Part shown: positions 1 through 33,789 of the stretch, one piece after another | Numbering within the stretch: position 1 is the first letter of the stretch | Layout of the letters: each line of letters starts with the position of its first letter | Assembly: GCA_949987565.1 (NCBI GenBank) | Contig: OX465120.1 | Location: 2,748,628 to 2,812,627 of the forward strand | Origin: Luidia sarsii | Lineage: Eukaryota; Echinodermata; Asteroidea; Paxillosida; Luidiidae | Length of the DNA: 64,000 nucleotides | Reading direction: 5' to 3' | Program-made: the position numbers and the translations under genes | The notes under the pieces: model-generated | The model's database searches: none | What the model was told of the DNA's origin: nothing | What the model saw: the letters and a program-made list of their open reading frames with translations, nothing else

Positions 1-315
1 TTTGGATTTTCTTCCCTTTTTTTAGGAGGAGTGTTCGTCATTCTCTGTCTTTTTGTCGGAAGCATTAATTTTGTTCATTTGGCGGGTTTGGGTGTACTCT
101 ATGCTTGTTTTGTCTGTCTGTAGGTGTATTGGGGCAATGACAATTGGTACGTTTGTTTGTTCGTCTGTTTATTGGTGTGATGGATATTGCAATGGGGTGT
201 TTGTTTGTTTGTTTGTTTGTTTGTTGGGATAGGCCTACATTAACTTTTGTTCGTCTTTATGTCCGTGTGTTGGGCATTGGGTTGTTTGTTTGTTGGTATG
301 AGCTTACATTTTGGC
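1..315. repeat. Direct repeat, copy 1 (spacing 2538 bp)
   Basis: The first ~315 bases recur almost base for base from 2539, and the match already runs at base 1, so the duplication extends left of the window. The body is T/G-rich with runs of TTTG/GTTTGTT, which gives spurious open frames rich in CLFV. The copies diverge near 314 versus 2850. It could be a tandem duplication of a ~2.5-kb unit or two copies of one dispersed repeat. Confidence 0.85.
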
Positions 316-416
316 CGATTGTCCTCTGACGCGGACAGCGGGCGAGGCATGATGAGGCGTAGAAATTTAAATAAATTATGTTCGGTTGAGGGACCGGGTA
401 CGAATTAGAACATTAT

Positions 417-668
417 GTGACCCGGCACAGCATAATGAGAAATAACCCCCACTTTTGAGATTTTGAGATTTTCTAATGACGTGAAAGAGTATACCATTAC
501 CTTTTAAATGATATCAAAATATAATATCCTCTAAAACTTAAAATTTCCGAAAATACAAACAAAAGAAAATTGATTTCTAATCGAATTCTGAAGATATTCT
601 TACTTCAGGCGTTGTTTACTTAAAAAGTATTTTGGTGGGATATTCCTCATGTCGTTGAGCCGGGTCAC
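417..668. mobile_element. Family A inverted-repeat element (GTGACCCGGCACAGC ends)
   Basis: Starts GTGACCCGGCACAGCATAAT and ends with the reverse complement of the same terminus (CCGGGTCAC). No coding capacity; 252 bp. A second left end (GTGACCTGGCACAGC) begins at 673, directly abutting. Terminal inverted repeats and many dispersed copies fit a non-autonomous DNA transposon (MITE). The superfamily is not assignable by eye. Confidence 0.75.
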
Positions 669-734
669 ATATGTGACCTGGCACAGCATAATGAGGAATA
701 ACCCCCACTTTTGAGTTTTCGTGCGAATTGCAAA

Positions 735-895
735 AATCTTTGCAGATATTTGCAATTTGCGATGTCCCTTCTGCGCCACCATAGTTTTGTCCTTGTCACT
801 CTGCCTTCGAAACGTCAGGCCCACTAAATTTTGAGATTTGCATTTTGGTAATTTTAGTCAGTAAGCAGTTTGCAACATTTTTGTATATCAGTTAA
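735..895. repeat. Family R dispersed repeat (CGAAACGTCAGGCC motif)
   Basis: Contains CGAAACGTCAGGCC, then an AT-rich stretch and AGTCAGTAAGCAGTTTGCAA ending TTTTTGTATATCA. The same block recurs, in either orientation, near 19145, 34405, 43010, 45835, 46695, 52740, 55740, 56920 and 58885. Several copies start with AAAGGTCCTGCTAGGAT. It resembles the tail of a SINE or MITE. No protein is encoded. Confidence 0.7.
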
Positions 896-1000
896 AGTTA
901 ATGAAATCTATTAACTATTGACCTCGTCGGACTGCAAAATGTATAGACCAATTTGACCTCGTGAACGTGGACGCGGCCATGTCCGGGGGACTCTTATTAA

Positions 1001-1490
1001 GCTGCGTTTCCACTGGACTAAAATTTAACCGAGACGATGGTTAAATTTCTAATGGTCAAATTTGACCGTCGTTCCCACTTGGACTTTTGAGTCAGTCAAA
1101 TTTAACCAAGACGATGGTTAAAGTAACCGAGCTGGCAATATAACGGCTCATGAAGGTCAAGTGTCAGCCGGATACACAATGTACGTGTGTACATTTTAGG
1201 CGCGCAACATGAAGCAGACGCTGTGCACAGTGCATGTACGTGTTACGTCATAGGCCGGATGTGGTTTTTTACCGAGTCGCATTTAACCGAGTGGTGCGTT
1301 TCCACTGGACTAATCGGCTCGGTTAAACTTACCTGGTCACTTTTACTGGGCAGAGGTTGCTCGGTAAAAGTAACCATTGGACTCGGTTAAAGTAACCGAG
1401 AGAAATTAAACTTGGGTCGTTTCCACTGGACTTATTTTGGTCAAAGTAACCATCGTCTCGGTTACTTTAACCAAAATAAGTCCAGTGGAA
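1001..1490. mobile_element. Fold-back element, family C (GCGTTTCCACTGGACT ends), copy 1
   Basis: The left end GCGTTTCCACTGGACT with AACCGAGACGATGGTTAA is mirrored at the right by CCATCGTCTCGGTTAC and AGTCCAGTGGAA. The centre repeats pieces of the same sequence. TTAA precedes the left end (997-1000). A related copy lies at 7757-8152 in MYRF intron 2. Non-coding MITE. Confidence 0.75.
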
Positions 1491-1748
1491 CATACCAACT
1501 TGCATCAGTCACCTGATAGACACACACAGAGTTGTCGTGGGGTGCCCCCCAGCTATGGCGGCTCTGGGAAGGACACGACAGCGTGAGACAACTCACCCTG
1601 TCCACGCCCGCGTATTGTTTCTTTCCCAGGATGGGAAAGGCCACCATTAACATAAACGCGCGCTATTGGTTGCATTTTATCCGGACATGGTGAATTATTC
1701 ATGAAAATGTTGCACACGGATCATCTATAAAATAATATAGTACAAATT

Positions 1749-1990
1749 GTGACCCGGCACAGCATTATGGGGAATAACTCCCACTTTTGAGATTTTGATG
1801 TTTTCTAATGATGTGAAAGAGTATATCAATATATAGCTTTCAAATGATATCAAAATTATCTCCGTGCGGTAAAGATTTATAAAGTTACAGCGCGAGAAAG
1901 ACGCCGAGGCGAAGCCGTGTAACGGAAAACACTTTTCGAGAAAAAAACAGCGTTGAAGTCAATGTGGTGTAGTACACGCTTGCGGTGCAG
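1749..1990. mobile_element. Family A element, partial copy
   Basis: The left terminus GTGACCCGGCACAGCATTAT is followed by the family body (TTTTCTAATGATGTGAAAGAG), then unrelated sequence. No matching right end is seen, so the right border is approximate. Confidence 0.6.
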
Positions 1991-2047
1991 TACAGTATAC
2001 GCTAGTTACCGGTACGGTACGTTATGTAGGCATACACACACATGATT

Positions 2048-2287
2048 GTGACCCGGCACAGCGACATGAGGATTATCCCACCAAAACACTTTTTGAGTAA
2101 ACAATGCCTAAAGTCAAAGTATCTTCTCAATTCGATTAAAAATCTTTTTCTTTTCTATCGGAAAGTTAATGTATTGGAGGAAACTTTGATATCATTTGAA
2201 ACCCAATGGTAAACTCTTTCACATCATTAGAAAATCTCAAAATCTCAAAAGTGGGGGTTATTTCTTCATAATGATGTGCCGGGTCAC
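2048..2287. mobile_element. Family A element, reverse orientation
   Basis: Opens with GTGACCCGGCACAGCGACAT (the family's right end in inverse) and closes with GTGCCGGGTCAC; 240 bp, non-coding. Flanks do not show a clear target duplication. Confidence 0.7.
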
Positions 2288-2538
2288 AAATGTATACTGT
2301 GTATGTACTGTACACATGTACATGTATGTACATGTACACCTAACATGTCAAGATCTGAGTGGGTAAGTGGAATGATTATCATGAATAATTCATCACGCGT
2401 AGACCAAAATGCAACCAATAGCGGGCCTTTACGCTAATATGCAACAACCCATTGCAACACAACACGTCCGGGTTTCAGCTATACCATCGATATAACAAGG
2501 TACGTCTGTCGTATTAAAAGTCAACCTCGCTCTCAATG

Positions 2539-2850
2539 TTTTGGATTTTCTTCCCTTTTTTTAGGAGGAGTGTTCGTCATTCTCTGTCTTTTTGTCGGAA
2601 GCATTAATTTTGTTCATTTGGCGGGTTTGGGTGTACTCTATGCTTGTTTTGTCTGTCTGTAGGTGTATTGGGGCAATGACAATTGGTACGTTTGTTTGTT
2701 CGTCTGTTTATTGGTGTGTTGGGTATTGCAATGGGGTGTTTGTTTGTTTGTTTGTTGGGATAGTCCTACATTAACTTTTGTTCGTCTTTATGTCCGTGTG
2801 TTGGGCATTGGGTTGTTTGTTTGTTGGTATGAGCTTACATTTTGTTCGGC
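2539..2850. repeat. Direct repeat, copy 2, plus GTTTG-rich continuation
   Basis: Second copy of the sequence at 1-315. It runs on to about 3080 as T/G-rich DNA with GTTTGTTTG and TTGGTGTGTTGGG words, a simple-sequence stretch without a gene. The open frames here encode only Cys/Phe/Val-rich low complexity. Confidence 0.85.
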
Positions 2851-3099
2851 TGTTTGTTGGTATTAATTGTTGTATTGAGGTATCGGGGAGTTTGTTTGTT
2901 ACGGTATAGGCTAACTTTTGTTTGTCTTTTTGGCGGTGTGTTGGGGTATTGGGTGAGGTTATTTGGTTGTCTGTTTGTTGGTGTGTTATGGGTATATATA
3001 GGTGTACTTGTCTGTCTGTAAATTTCGGGTATGTCTGTTTGTCGAATTGCTGGTTTTGTTGGTTTGTTCGTCCGTCAATTGGTGTTGTTGGCGGTACAC

Positions 3100-4318
3100 A
3101 ATTGTATATACTCGAGTCTTTGTAAGTACATCTCCCCTCTAAAGAAACGCACTACCAGCTAGTACACCAGCCTCGATCTTTCCGCCCACGTTCGTGTCCG
3201 CGACAATTATTTTCAAGCGCTTCCACTGAGTCCTCTGTCTGACTCGTGTTCAAAAAAATAAATTGAAAAAAAAAACAAACGTCAGATCAGCTGCCGGTAT
3301 TGAAAGCACTCCAGTTGCCCTGTACGTGGGCGTCGCATATCGATAGACAGGAACGAATAAGCAACATGGGCGAGCTTTCTTCGCGAGGAGCAACGAACCT
3401 AGGCGACATGCAGCCTCAATTGAATGCTCTCTCAGTTTTGGCGGTACAGTATTTGGTTTTTTATAACAGAGGACAAATGCCTTTATGTTAAGACGAACCG
3501 CTTGAGATGACGGTGTTGATTAAGCGGTACTGATGACGATCGAGTTGGTTTCGGGACTGCGCGTCACAAGTCGATCCAGGGTTTTCTCATCTTTTTCAGT
3601 TGTGGTTGAAGATCCATAGATATACCATAATTATGGCGTCTCGGTTCGATTCGCGCAGTTTTGGGTGCTCGACCATGGGTGAGTATTATATTGAGCAATC
3701 GCATTATGAAGTTGGGTGCTTGATTGTCTGACTGAGCTGGGAACTTTCTGCGAAGATACGGACGAACATTTTCGTCAGGACCTTTTCCGACTCGGATTTC
3801 TTGCACGGCGAAACCGTCGTGCCGAGAAAACTTACTACGCCCCTTTGGATAATGCGTGGTTTCCGGGACCAAGCCATGGGGGGACTTACATAGGAACCGA
3901 AATTATCGCGCCAGCCTGTGACAGTGACGGCAAAACGGGTGACGTCATAGTTCCTGACTGGTTGACCGACGGCTGTTTCATAAAGCTGTTTAAGAGGGTG
4001 GTTGAATCATTGGCGGATGGACGTCTGCTGAACTGATTTCCCGCTGTGATGATTGACCCAGAGATTTAGAAATAGCCGCATCTTTGCTTATCGTCGTACT
4101 TAACTTAAGATTGAAACCATTAAATGAGTTTGTTTTTGTAACGGGCATGTAACAGTCGTCAAAATCTAGCGACCCACCTCCCTGCAGTGTTCCGAGAAAA
4201 GAAATCCAAAATGGCCGACTGAGTGTTATGTCGTTGACCGAACATCATGAATTTGCAGTCGAACTTTCCCGGCTCTAACTGAAGTCAATCGGCCCCCGAA
4301 TTGTGGTAGCTCATACCC
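3100..4318 (+). promoter_or_regulatory. Upstream region and probable 5' UTR/promoter of MYRF
   Basis: No recognisable gene lies here. It is the least repetitive stretch before the first MYRF exon and has more CpG than the repeats left of it (3540-4320). A YY1-like word AAAATGGCCGAC sits at about 4208, roughly 110 bp before the start codon. The open frame 3716-4036 resembles no family I know. The transcription start site cannot be placed from sequence. Confidence 0.3.
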
Positions 4319-26312
<21,994 letters not shown>

Positions 26313-26765
26313 AGGTCAAGGGGTCAGAGGTCAGAAGTCTCATCCGGGATTTTCTCCCCAAGCTACCAAGGTAGCCCCTGGCAACCACGACAGCCCCTAG
26401 CCACCGTGGTAGCCCCTAGCAACCGTGATAGCCCCTAGCAACCATGGTAGCCCCTGGCAACCACGACAGCCCCTAGCCACCGTGGTAGCCCCTAGCAACC
26501 GTGATAGCCCCTAGCAACCATGGTAACCCCTGGCAACCATGACAGCCCCGAACAACTGGTAGCCCCTAGCAACCTTGATAGCCCCTAGCAACCATGGTAG
26601 CCCCTGGCAACCTTGATAGCCGCTAGCAACCATGGTGGCCCATAGCAACCATGATTGCCCCTACCAACCGTGGTAGCCCCTAGCAACCATGGTAGTCACA
26701 GCCATAGACCGTACTCATGACCCACTTAAAAGTTGCACACAAATAAAAAAAAAACAATAAATTAC
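26313..26765 (+). terminator. Probable MYRF 3' UTR with AATAAA signals
   Basis: AATAAA hexamers at 26742-26747 and 26756-26761, about 430 bases after the stop, are the first candidates for poly(A) addition. A longer UTR cannot be excluded because no gene follows for 10 kb. Confidence 0.5.
26345..26700 (+). repeat. 19-20-bp minisatellite in the MYRF 3' UTR
   Basis: About 18 units of GTAGCCCCTAGCAACCATG with variants (CTGGCAACC, CTAGCCACC). If the polyadenylation call is right, it is transcribed in the mature mRNA. The GTTGCTAGG word (antisense) is shared with the intron 5 array. Confidence 0.9.
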
Positions 26766-26794
26766 TTCCGTCCAGAACCAGGGAAGTGGAATGG

Positions 26795-27205
26795 TAGGGC
26801 ACCGGTGACCATTCACATCACTGGTGCCCACAGCCATGTTATTCATTGTGATGAAATGGCAGAGTACCGGTGAATATTCACATCACTGGTTCCCAGGTCC
26901 ATTATTATCTTGACGGAACGGTAGGGTGCCGCATTGACCAGCCACATAACCGGCTCTCATGAGGCATACACCCTGATGTCATTGCAAAGTACCAGTGACA
27001 GTTCTCACCGCTGGTTCCCAGCGCCCTGTGCCATGCTCAAGTGGCAAGACAGTTGACACTGTATGAATTCTCAACTCAACTGGTTCACAGGGCCATCCGC
27101 TGTGTGAACATGGTGGGTTACCGGTGACCACTCATGTCACTGGTTCTCCGAGCAATCCCAATCGTGTGAAAACCACAAGAGTACCAGTGACAACTCATGC
27201 ATTCA
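26795..27205. repeat. Degenerate satellite related (inverted) to the 61-bp array
   Basis: GCACCGGTGACCATTCACAT, GTACCGGTGAATATTCACAT and CACTGGTTCCCA repeat about every 60-90 bases in the orientation opposite to 21365-22008, with greater divergence. Confidence 0.8.
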
Positions 27206-28640
27206 ACACTCAAGTAGTTCAGGCAAACAGCTTTGAAAATGTGCCTTCTTGTAAATATTACTCCCTTTGTAAATAGTAAAACGTCATGAAAATTGGAAAA
27301 GATTAAAAGCAGAGAAAAAAAGACAGAAAGTTGGAGAAGCAATTCTGACAAATTATGCACAGTTCTGGATTTACGCACTTACCTAGTGTATGTGTATCAG
27401 AAGTTTTAGTACGACCTCAAAATTGTTGATTCAACGAAGGGAAAAAAAACCGAGCAGATTACAGCTGTGAACATTATGGGAATTGGCGCTAATTCTTATC
27501 CAACCACAATGTCAAGAAAGCGGGTTGTGTCTTTCCTGTATTTTTGTGGACTGCGATGCCGTCTTTTCATCTCCCTAAATCCATTATTGCTGGCCTTATT
27601 TTTATTGCGAGTTTTAGCAATTTCTTTTTCCTGAGGCGTAAGATCGCCAGTTTTGAAAGTTAAAATGCTTTTTTTTTTTTTTTTTTTTTTTTTAACAATT
27701 TTAACCACGCCCCGACACACCCAAAAATTAAACTCAGTCATGGTATTTTAAAAAGAATGAGTAAGGTCATTTGATAGGTTTTTAAGAAGTTAGGCCTATT
27801 TAATTCTTCACTTAATCTTTTCAGGAAAACAATTTTTTTTTTTACAATTTTCAGTTTAAATTTTTAGTCGAAGTCGGAGTGAGTGGTTTGAAATTCATGC
27901 TAAATATGCAAAGACATTTCATAATTTGTTTGTAAATAGTAGACAATGGGAAATGCCTTGGTTGTAGTCGGGGGCAATTTTTAATCCCGACCCAATTCAT
28001 GCAAAGTGACCACACACTGGAAGTCCTCATTTCTGCACGCACTCAACATGTACGGTTTCTATTTTTGTCATCAGACCATGTAAATATTAAAGCGACAAGA
28101 AAGCTCTACTTTTTAGAGAATATATCGGATAGATTTATGAAAGTCGGCTGTTTTTACAAAGAGAAAAATACTTATTTTGCACAGGAATATAAGCAAATTG
28201 ATATTTTTGGATGATTTATAGAATTATATTTTCCTAAGCAGAGGACCAATCGGGTGGCGGAGTGATTCCTCCTTCACAAATAAAAAGATTTTTTATTCAC
28301 AATCAGTGAAAACAAAAACAAAGTCTGTAATCTAATTTTTTTTTTTGACATCGCGCATTGGAGTCCCTTGAGAATTTTGGATCAAGGATTAAGTCAAAGT
28401 TGCTCAAGGTGTAACGTAAGCGACCATGGGATTGCCCATAATTCAAAAGTCTGAAGCTCAAAATAATTTGGAGGGCCTGCAGTTTGGATGCTAGCAGGAC
28501 CTTTCTCAGAGGCAGAATGATAATGATTGCTTCTGCGAAAGGTCCCCCCCCCCTCTAGGAGCAAGACGTCAGTTGCTCAACAGTTAGGAAATTTGCATTT
28601 CTTTCCTTTTAGTTAGTGAGCACTATTCAACTTTTTTAAT
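27206..28640. other. Intergenic, no gene seen
   Basis: AT-rich DNA with poly-T (27668-27692), no splice-bounded open frame and no recognisable domain. It may be distal 3' UTR of MYRF, but nothing in the sequence decides this. Confidence 0.5.
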
Positions 28641-28651
28641 AAGGTGTATTT

Positions 28652-29083
28652 GTGACCTAAGACAGCGTAAAGAGGCATCTCCTCCTAAAGACCTTTTCGA
28701 GTAAAACGGCGTCGAAAGTCAAAATGCATGTCAAAAAAAAAATCAATTTCAGATTGTTTGCATTTTCGGAAAGTTTATGTATTAGAGAATCATCTATGCG
28801 AGGGAGTTTGTCAACAAATATTTGTAAATATTGAAAAAGTAGGGAATTTGCAAGTCTGCGCATACGCTGCAATCACAGTCGGCGTGCCGTGTGGATGACT
28901 TCAAACTTTAGAGCCGTTTTTCTCGAAAAGTGTTTTCCCGTGACTGCGCGTTGCCTCGTCGTATTTCTCGCGTTGTAGCTTTGGAATTCGGCAACGTATG
29001 GAAATAATTTTGATGAATGAGGTACTGTTTGCAGTGGCGAGAAAATCTCGGAGGAGAATCCTCATTATGCCGTACTGTGTCAC
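28652..29083. mobile_element. Family A element, diverged copy
   Basis: Left GTGACCTAAGACAGCGTAAA, right CATTATGCCGTACTGTGTCAC. The internal words CTTTTCGAGTAAAACGGCGT and AAAGTGTTTTCCCGTGACTG match the 1749-1990 copy. 432 bp, non-coding. Confidence 0.65.
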
Positions 29084-29118
29084 ATCTTGCTTTGAAGCAA
29101 TTGTTAAAAGTGCCATTT

Positions 29119-29570
29119 GTGACCTGCTCTGTAAAAAGGGGTATTATGTTGCAGATTGGGAGAAAAAAAGTTTTATACCTAGCTAGGTTTTCCTTTTCAT
29201 AAGCTTTCATTTGGCGTTTGCTTTACCCCTGTAGCATTTTCCGTTCTTGAGATTGATTTTTGTATATTCATATTTTCCAAATTACGGAAAGTGCATATTT
29301 AGAGATAAAGTGCGTTGAACATTGTGTCAGTGAAACAAAAAGACACAAACAATGGATACAACAACACATTTTTTCACCTTTTTTCCTCAATTTTGTCATT
29401 CCTGTGAATTTGTAATTAAACTATGGATATCATAGAACTCAAATAACAAGAAAACAGACAATCACCCATGGGATGATTGTTCACCTTCTCTGCAATTGAA
29501 CAGCCCCGTGTGCGTTATAGCATAGCGCGACATAATACCCCTTTTCATAGAGCGGGTCACCTTTAACAGT
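29119..29570. mobile_element. Inverted-repeat element, family A2
   Basis: GTGACCTGCTCTGTAAAAAG then GGGTATTATG at the left, and CATAATACCCCTTTTCATAG then AGCGGGTCAC at the right: arms of about 33 bp, 452 bp in total. The GTGACC start links it to family A, but the rest of the terminus differs. Non-coding. Confidence 0.75.
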
Positions 29571-29629
29571 AAGAACTTCTCCATTTTTTTAATGATTGCG
29601 CTGTGTGTGAGTCTGGTATCTGGGTTGGA

Positions 29630-29777
29630 TTTCACAAAGCCTTATACGATGCATCGCCACTCAACTCACGACGGATAACCCCATCGCAAGTTGTGATCGT
29701 CCGTGTGTGGTTTCTGTGCATCGCTCATCGTCCTTGCGATTCGGATCGTAAGTTACGATGGGTTTGGTGGAAAAATC
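29630..29777. mobile_element. Family G short inverted-repeat element
   Basis: GGATTTCACAAAGCCTTATA ... ATCGTAAGTTACGATGGGTT. Copy of the element nested at 20830-20977; about 145 bp. Confidence 0.65.
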
Positions 29778-30184
29778 GTCTGCTGGTTTATCTGTTGCAA
29801 CTGCCAACTTCAGTGAATTTCAAGTTCTGCGAAAGGGAAGCCTGTCAATCAACAGGAACAATAATAATTGCTGTGTGTCTAAAAACTAATAACTGGCATG
29901 TCTCTGGAAAGACTACCGATAGATGTAATTTTGGTCCCTTTCTTTCGATGGTTTATTTTGGGTGAAGTTTTGTGACTTTTCGAGAGAAAAACAGACGCTT
30001 GTAAATAGCTAGATATTGGTATGGGGATTTGTCAGTGTAAATTTGCTAATTTTAAAAGAAAAAACAAAGACTTTAGTGAATTTCCCTTGGAAATTACCAA
30101 ACCTTTTGATACACTTTCTGTTCTCGTTATGTCCGTTCAAAAAAGACGTGTTTCTTATTAATTTTGGGCTCTTAGTAACGGGGT

Positions 30185-30545
30185 AGCATTCATACCTTAA
30201 CCCTAACCAGCATTGAAACCACAGTTAACCACGCATGGTTTTTCCTGTGGTATTTTGTGGTATACAGTCATCTACACACACACACACACACACACAAATG
30301 CTTGTGGTGATGTTTGGTATTTGAACCTGCACCCAGTGTGGTTTCCTGTGGCACATACACAGTGGCATACCACAACGGGATTTGTGGTTTGTTACCAAGT
30401 GGTATATAGGCTGTCAGGCACTGTCTGTGCAGTGCTGTGTGTGGGAGGATAAGGGCCACACACCACGACATACCACAGCGTGGTTTTTGTGGTATCCTGT
30501 GGTATGTGAGCACTGTGGTAAATTGTGGTATGAGGTGCAAAGCGC
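30185..30545. repeat. Family K (CATACCACA/GTGGTAT) repeat
   Basis: Starts CCCTAACCAGCATTGAAACC and is full of TGTGGTAT/ATACCACA words in both orientations, with a CA microsatellite at 30276-30297. A shorter copy lies at 50888-51090 in an HPS5 intron. Non-coding. Confidence 0.65.
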
Positions 30546-30800
30546 TCCGAATGCGGAGGTCCTGCTGCAAAGTGGTCAAGGAGAGCGCGCGAGGGCTGAC
30601 CTGTCGGTGGAAGTACGCGCGCTTTCGCAGCGACTTCCGCTTGATCGGAATCAATCGCAAATTCTCGGCACTGGGCAAGTCAGTGCCCTTGAAGTTTGTC
30701 CATGATAGGGACCGCCGGAAGGCCTCTGAGCTGAGTGAACAGACAAATAGTGTCTTGATTTTGGGGGAACATTTTTGGTAACATTATCGATCGTCAAAAT

Positions 30801-31272
30801 GTGACCCGGCACAGCATAATGAGGAATAACCCCCACTTTTAAGATTTTGAAATTTGCTAATGATGTGAAAGAGTATACCATTAGCTTGCAAAAGATATCA
30901 AATTATTTCCGTATGAACTTTGTTGTAAATAGTACAAGGGGATTTCGCTCGTTCATTTGGCACCAGACACAATATAGCAGCACTAGTCTACATGTAACTC
31001 CTCGAAAGCGGCCATTAAAAAAGGCAGGAACGTTACATTATTTTTCATGAAAACAGTACACAAACACTCCCCGAAATCCTTGGTTTTTTTTCAACATTTA
31101 GAGACGGATTTCGGAGAAATCGTTTGGACATAACATCCTCCAATACACTTTCCGAATATGCAAAAAAAATAAATTGTTTTTTAATCGAATTGAGAAGATA
31201 CTTTGACTCCAGGCGTTGTTTACTCGAAAAGTGTTTTGGTGGGATATTCCTCATGTCGCTGTGCCGGGTCAC
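30801..31272. mobile_element. Family A element, longest intact copy, AAAT duplication
   Basis: GTGACCCGGCACAGCATAAT ... GTCGCTGTGCCGGGTCAC, 472 bp, flanked by AAAT on both sides (30797-30800 and 31273-31276). Internal arms are the same as in the 6849 copy. No transposase. Confidence 0.8.
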
Positions 31273-31279
31273 AAATGTT

Positions 31280-32215
31280 CCCTTTTACGATCTAATCCAA
31301 TGGGTGTAATTCTCAGTTATTCGACACGTGCCTTTTCCATGATAACAGAAAGACATCGCGTCGATGATTTCCATGGTAATAATGTTGCTGATACTTAAGA
31401 GGCAAATATCACGTCATGATTGTGTTTCTTTTTTCTGTATATAAAATACAAATGAGTTTGTCTTCTTTTTATAAGCGTCGTAATAAAACAAAAAATGAAG
31501 GAAATACATGTGTACTTTGTGATTAAGTGTCAATCTTTGTAAAAGTAGTGAGCTTTCGTTTTGCGACGGAGAGCGCACAGTACGGGGGATTTAACAGACC
31601 GCGACCGTTCACGCACCCAAGCTCCCTTCCTGTTTGGAATCTGTTTCGTTCTGTTTATGTGAGGGGTATACGCACTGCATGTACGGCACTGCACAGCGCT
31701 GCCCTGCACTGAGTATCAAATTACACATGCAGGATTGGTCACTTGTTACGTAACGCAGTAGCCGACTGCTCTGCGTTGTGTTCTGGACCGGACGCTATTT
31801 CCCCACTCAACGATCTCAGATTTCAACGGTACGGGGACTTGCAGGTTGTCGCGCCTCATGCGAAGATCTATGTTCGGCTCGAATTACCGTACTAGATTTC
31901 TCCCGTCGTAAAACCAAAGCTCGCTGGTGGCATTTTGACTGACATTGTTTCTGGGTTGCTTTTCAACTGAGCTCTTTGTCCGGATTTTAGTCTCATCGTT
32001 TCAGATTGTTCGTTCCCTTTGTCATGTTTGTCACTGAGACTGGAAGGTTTGCATGGCGGAAATACTAAATGGAAGGTTTGCGGGTAGCACTTGTCCTTCT
32101 GAAAAGAGCTGGTATCTCAACGTTTCAGGTAGTGTGCACTGGTATACGCTAGGTACTGGTACCAGAGGTCTCTGGTTCAAGTCCTGGTCCAGTCATATTT
32201 TTTTTGGCCAATTTT
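31280..32215. other. Intergenic, no gene seen
   Basis: Mixed sequence with no supported gene. A SINE B-box region with GGTTCAAGTCCTGGTCCAGT lies at about 32175, and a family P fragment at 32040-32130. Confidence 0.5.
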
Positions 32216-32220
32216 TCAGT

Positions 32221-32890
32221 TATATCTAAAGACGTGTTGTAGCAAATAAAATAACCAGTTACAAAAATCTCAAGAATACATGGTCCCCACACAAGAAATA
32301 CCACGTGAGAGAGTAATGTTTACTCATTTTATTGAAATGAAGTAAAAGATAGGACCAGTTCCAGAAATCTCAAAAATACATGGTCCCCACTCAAGGCATA
32401 ACACATGAGCCAGTAATGTTAACTCATTTTATTGAAATTAAGAAAATGATAGAGCTAGTTAGTGCAGGAACAAAATGTCAAGAATACATGGTTGGTCCCC
32501 ACTACTCAAGGAACAACACGTGAGCCAGTAATATTTACTCATTTTATTGAAATGAAGTATTGGATAGAAACAGTTACAGAATTCTCAAAAATACATGGTC
32601 CCCACTAGTCAAGGAATAACACGTGAGCCAGTAATGTTATTGAAATGAAGTAAATGATCGAGCCAGTTACAGAAAAAAATGGAATGACACATGAGCCAGT
32701 AAACTTGACCCATTTTATTGAAAAGAAAATGGTAGAACCAGTTACAGAAATGGTATACAGTCAAAAACAGATGGTCCCCACAACGAGAAATACCGGTAAC
32801 ACGTGAGACAGTAATGTTTACCCATTTTATTGAAATGAAGCAAATGGTAGAACCAGTTTAATACCATGGTTACAAACACGTCCCGACACC
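32221..32890. repeat. ~98-bp satellite, about 7 copies
   Basis: Units share ACATGGTCCCCACTCAAGGA, AACACGTGAGCCAGTAATGT and ACTCATTTTATTGAAATGAA, with deletions in some units. Intergenic. Confidence 0.9.
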
Positions 32891-33560
32891 AGGATTTCAC
32901 AGTATGAAGGACCTTGAATCGTTTCCTTTCAATTAGTTTTTCTTGCAATTCATATATTTCTCTTTTTTTTTTAGATTAGGAAATTGGAATATATATCTCA
33001 ATCATACAAAAAAATTCAGATTTTACTTCCTCAGAGAAATACATTCTTGGTTAAAAAAAAATATATATGCTCTCAGTACTGTATTAAAATGTAATTTCTC
33101 ACACCCATTTAATGTCATATAAAATGCTTATTAGTAAAAAAAAATATCGGCAATAATAAAATTGGCAGAAGAGTTATTGCGATGATACTTATTACTTTAC
33201 CTCTTTATCCCAATTTAATACCAAAATTATATACATGGTAATACTTTTAAAAATTTATATTGCATATATATAATTCATAAAAAAGTATTTCATTAGTACT
33301 TGAATTTTTTTTTATTAAATTTAAAATACCGTACGGTCCTCTTCTGAAGAAGTTTGTTCACTTGTGTTAGTAATATTTTCTTTATTCAAGGCTTTGTGTT
33401 GGAATTTAAAGACAAAGACAAAGTATACATAATTTTGTTTAAAGTAAAAAATGTGGAAGAGAAGTGATGGATAACATGATAGGAAAAACAAAAGACGAAA
33501 AAAAAAAAAAAAAAAAAATCCAAAGCCCATGGGCTAGGATGCTTATTAGCATACCTCATC
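32891..33560. other. AT-rich intergenic stretch
   Basis: Strongly AT-rich, with a poly-A run at 33498-33518. No gene, domain or inverted repeat recognised. Confidence 0.5.
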
Positions 33561-33789
33561 AATATTCATAAGCCAACCGCTGCATTTCATTGGTCCATTC
33601 TGGGCATGCAATAATTTTAATTGTCTGCCTCTTGCCCCTGCCCCCCAAATTAATTAAACCTAACCGGGTCCATTCCATAGACATGTCGACAGTCCGAGGA
33701 CTGTTTTCGGTTTTTTTTTGTTCGCTATTTGGTATTTTCTCGATTTCTTGTTTCGATAGTTCCATTGAAACTGCGGAGACTGTTTAAGT

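Noticed and set aside
144..3125. Cys/Phe/Val-rich small proteins (CLFVCLFVC)
   Set aside because: Products of GTTTG simple sequence in both copies of the direct repeat.
3716..4036. A 106-codon protein upstream of MYRF
   Set aside because: No domain, no splice partner, no homology recognised; more likely leader or promoter DNA.
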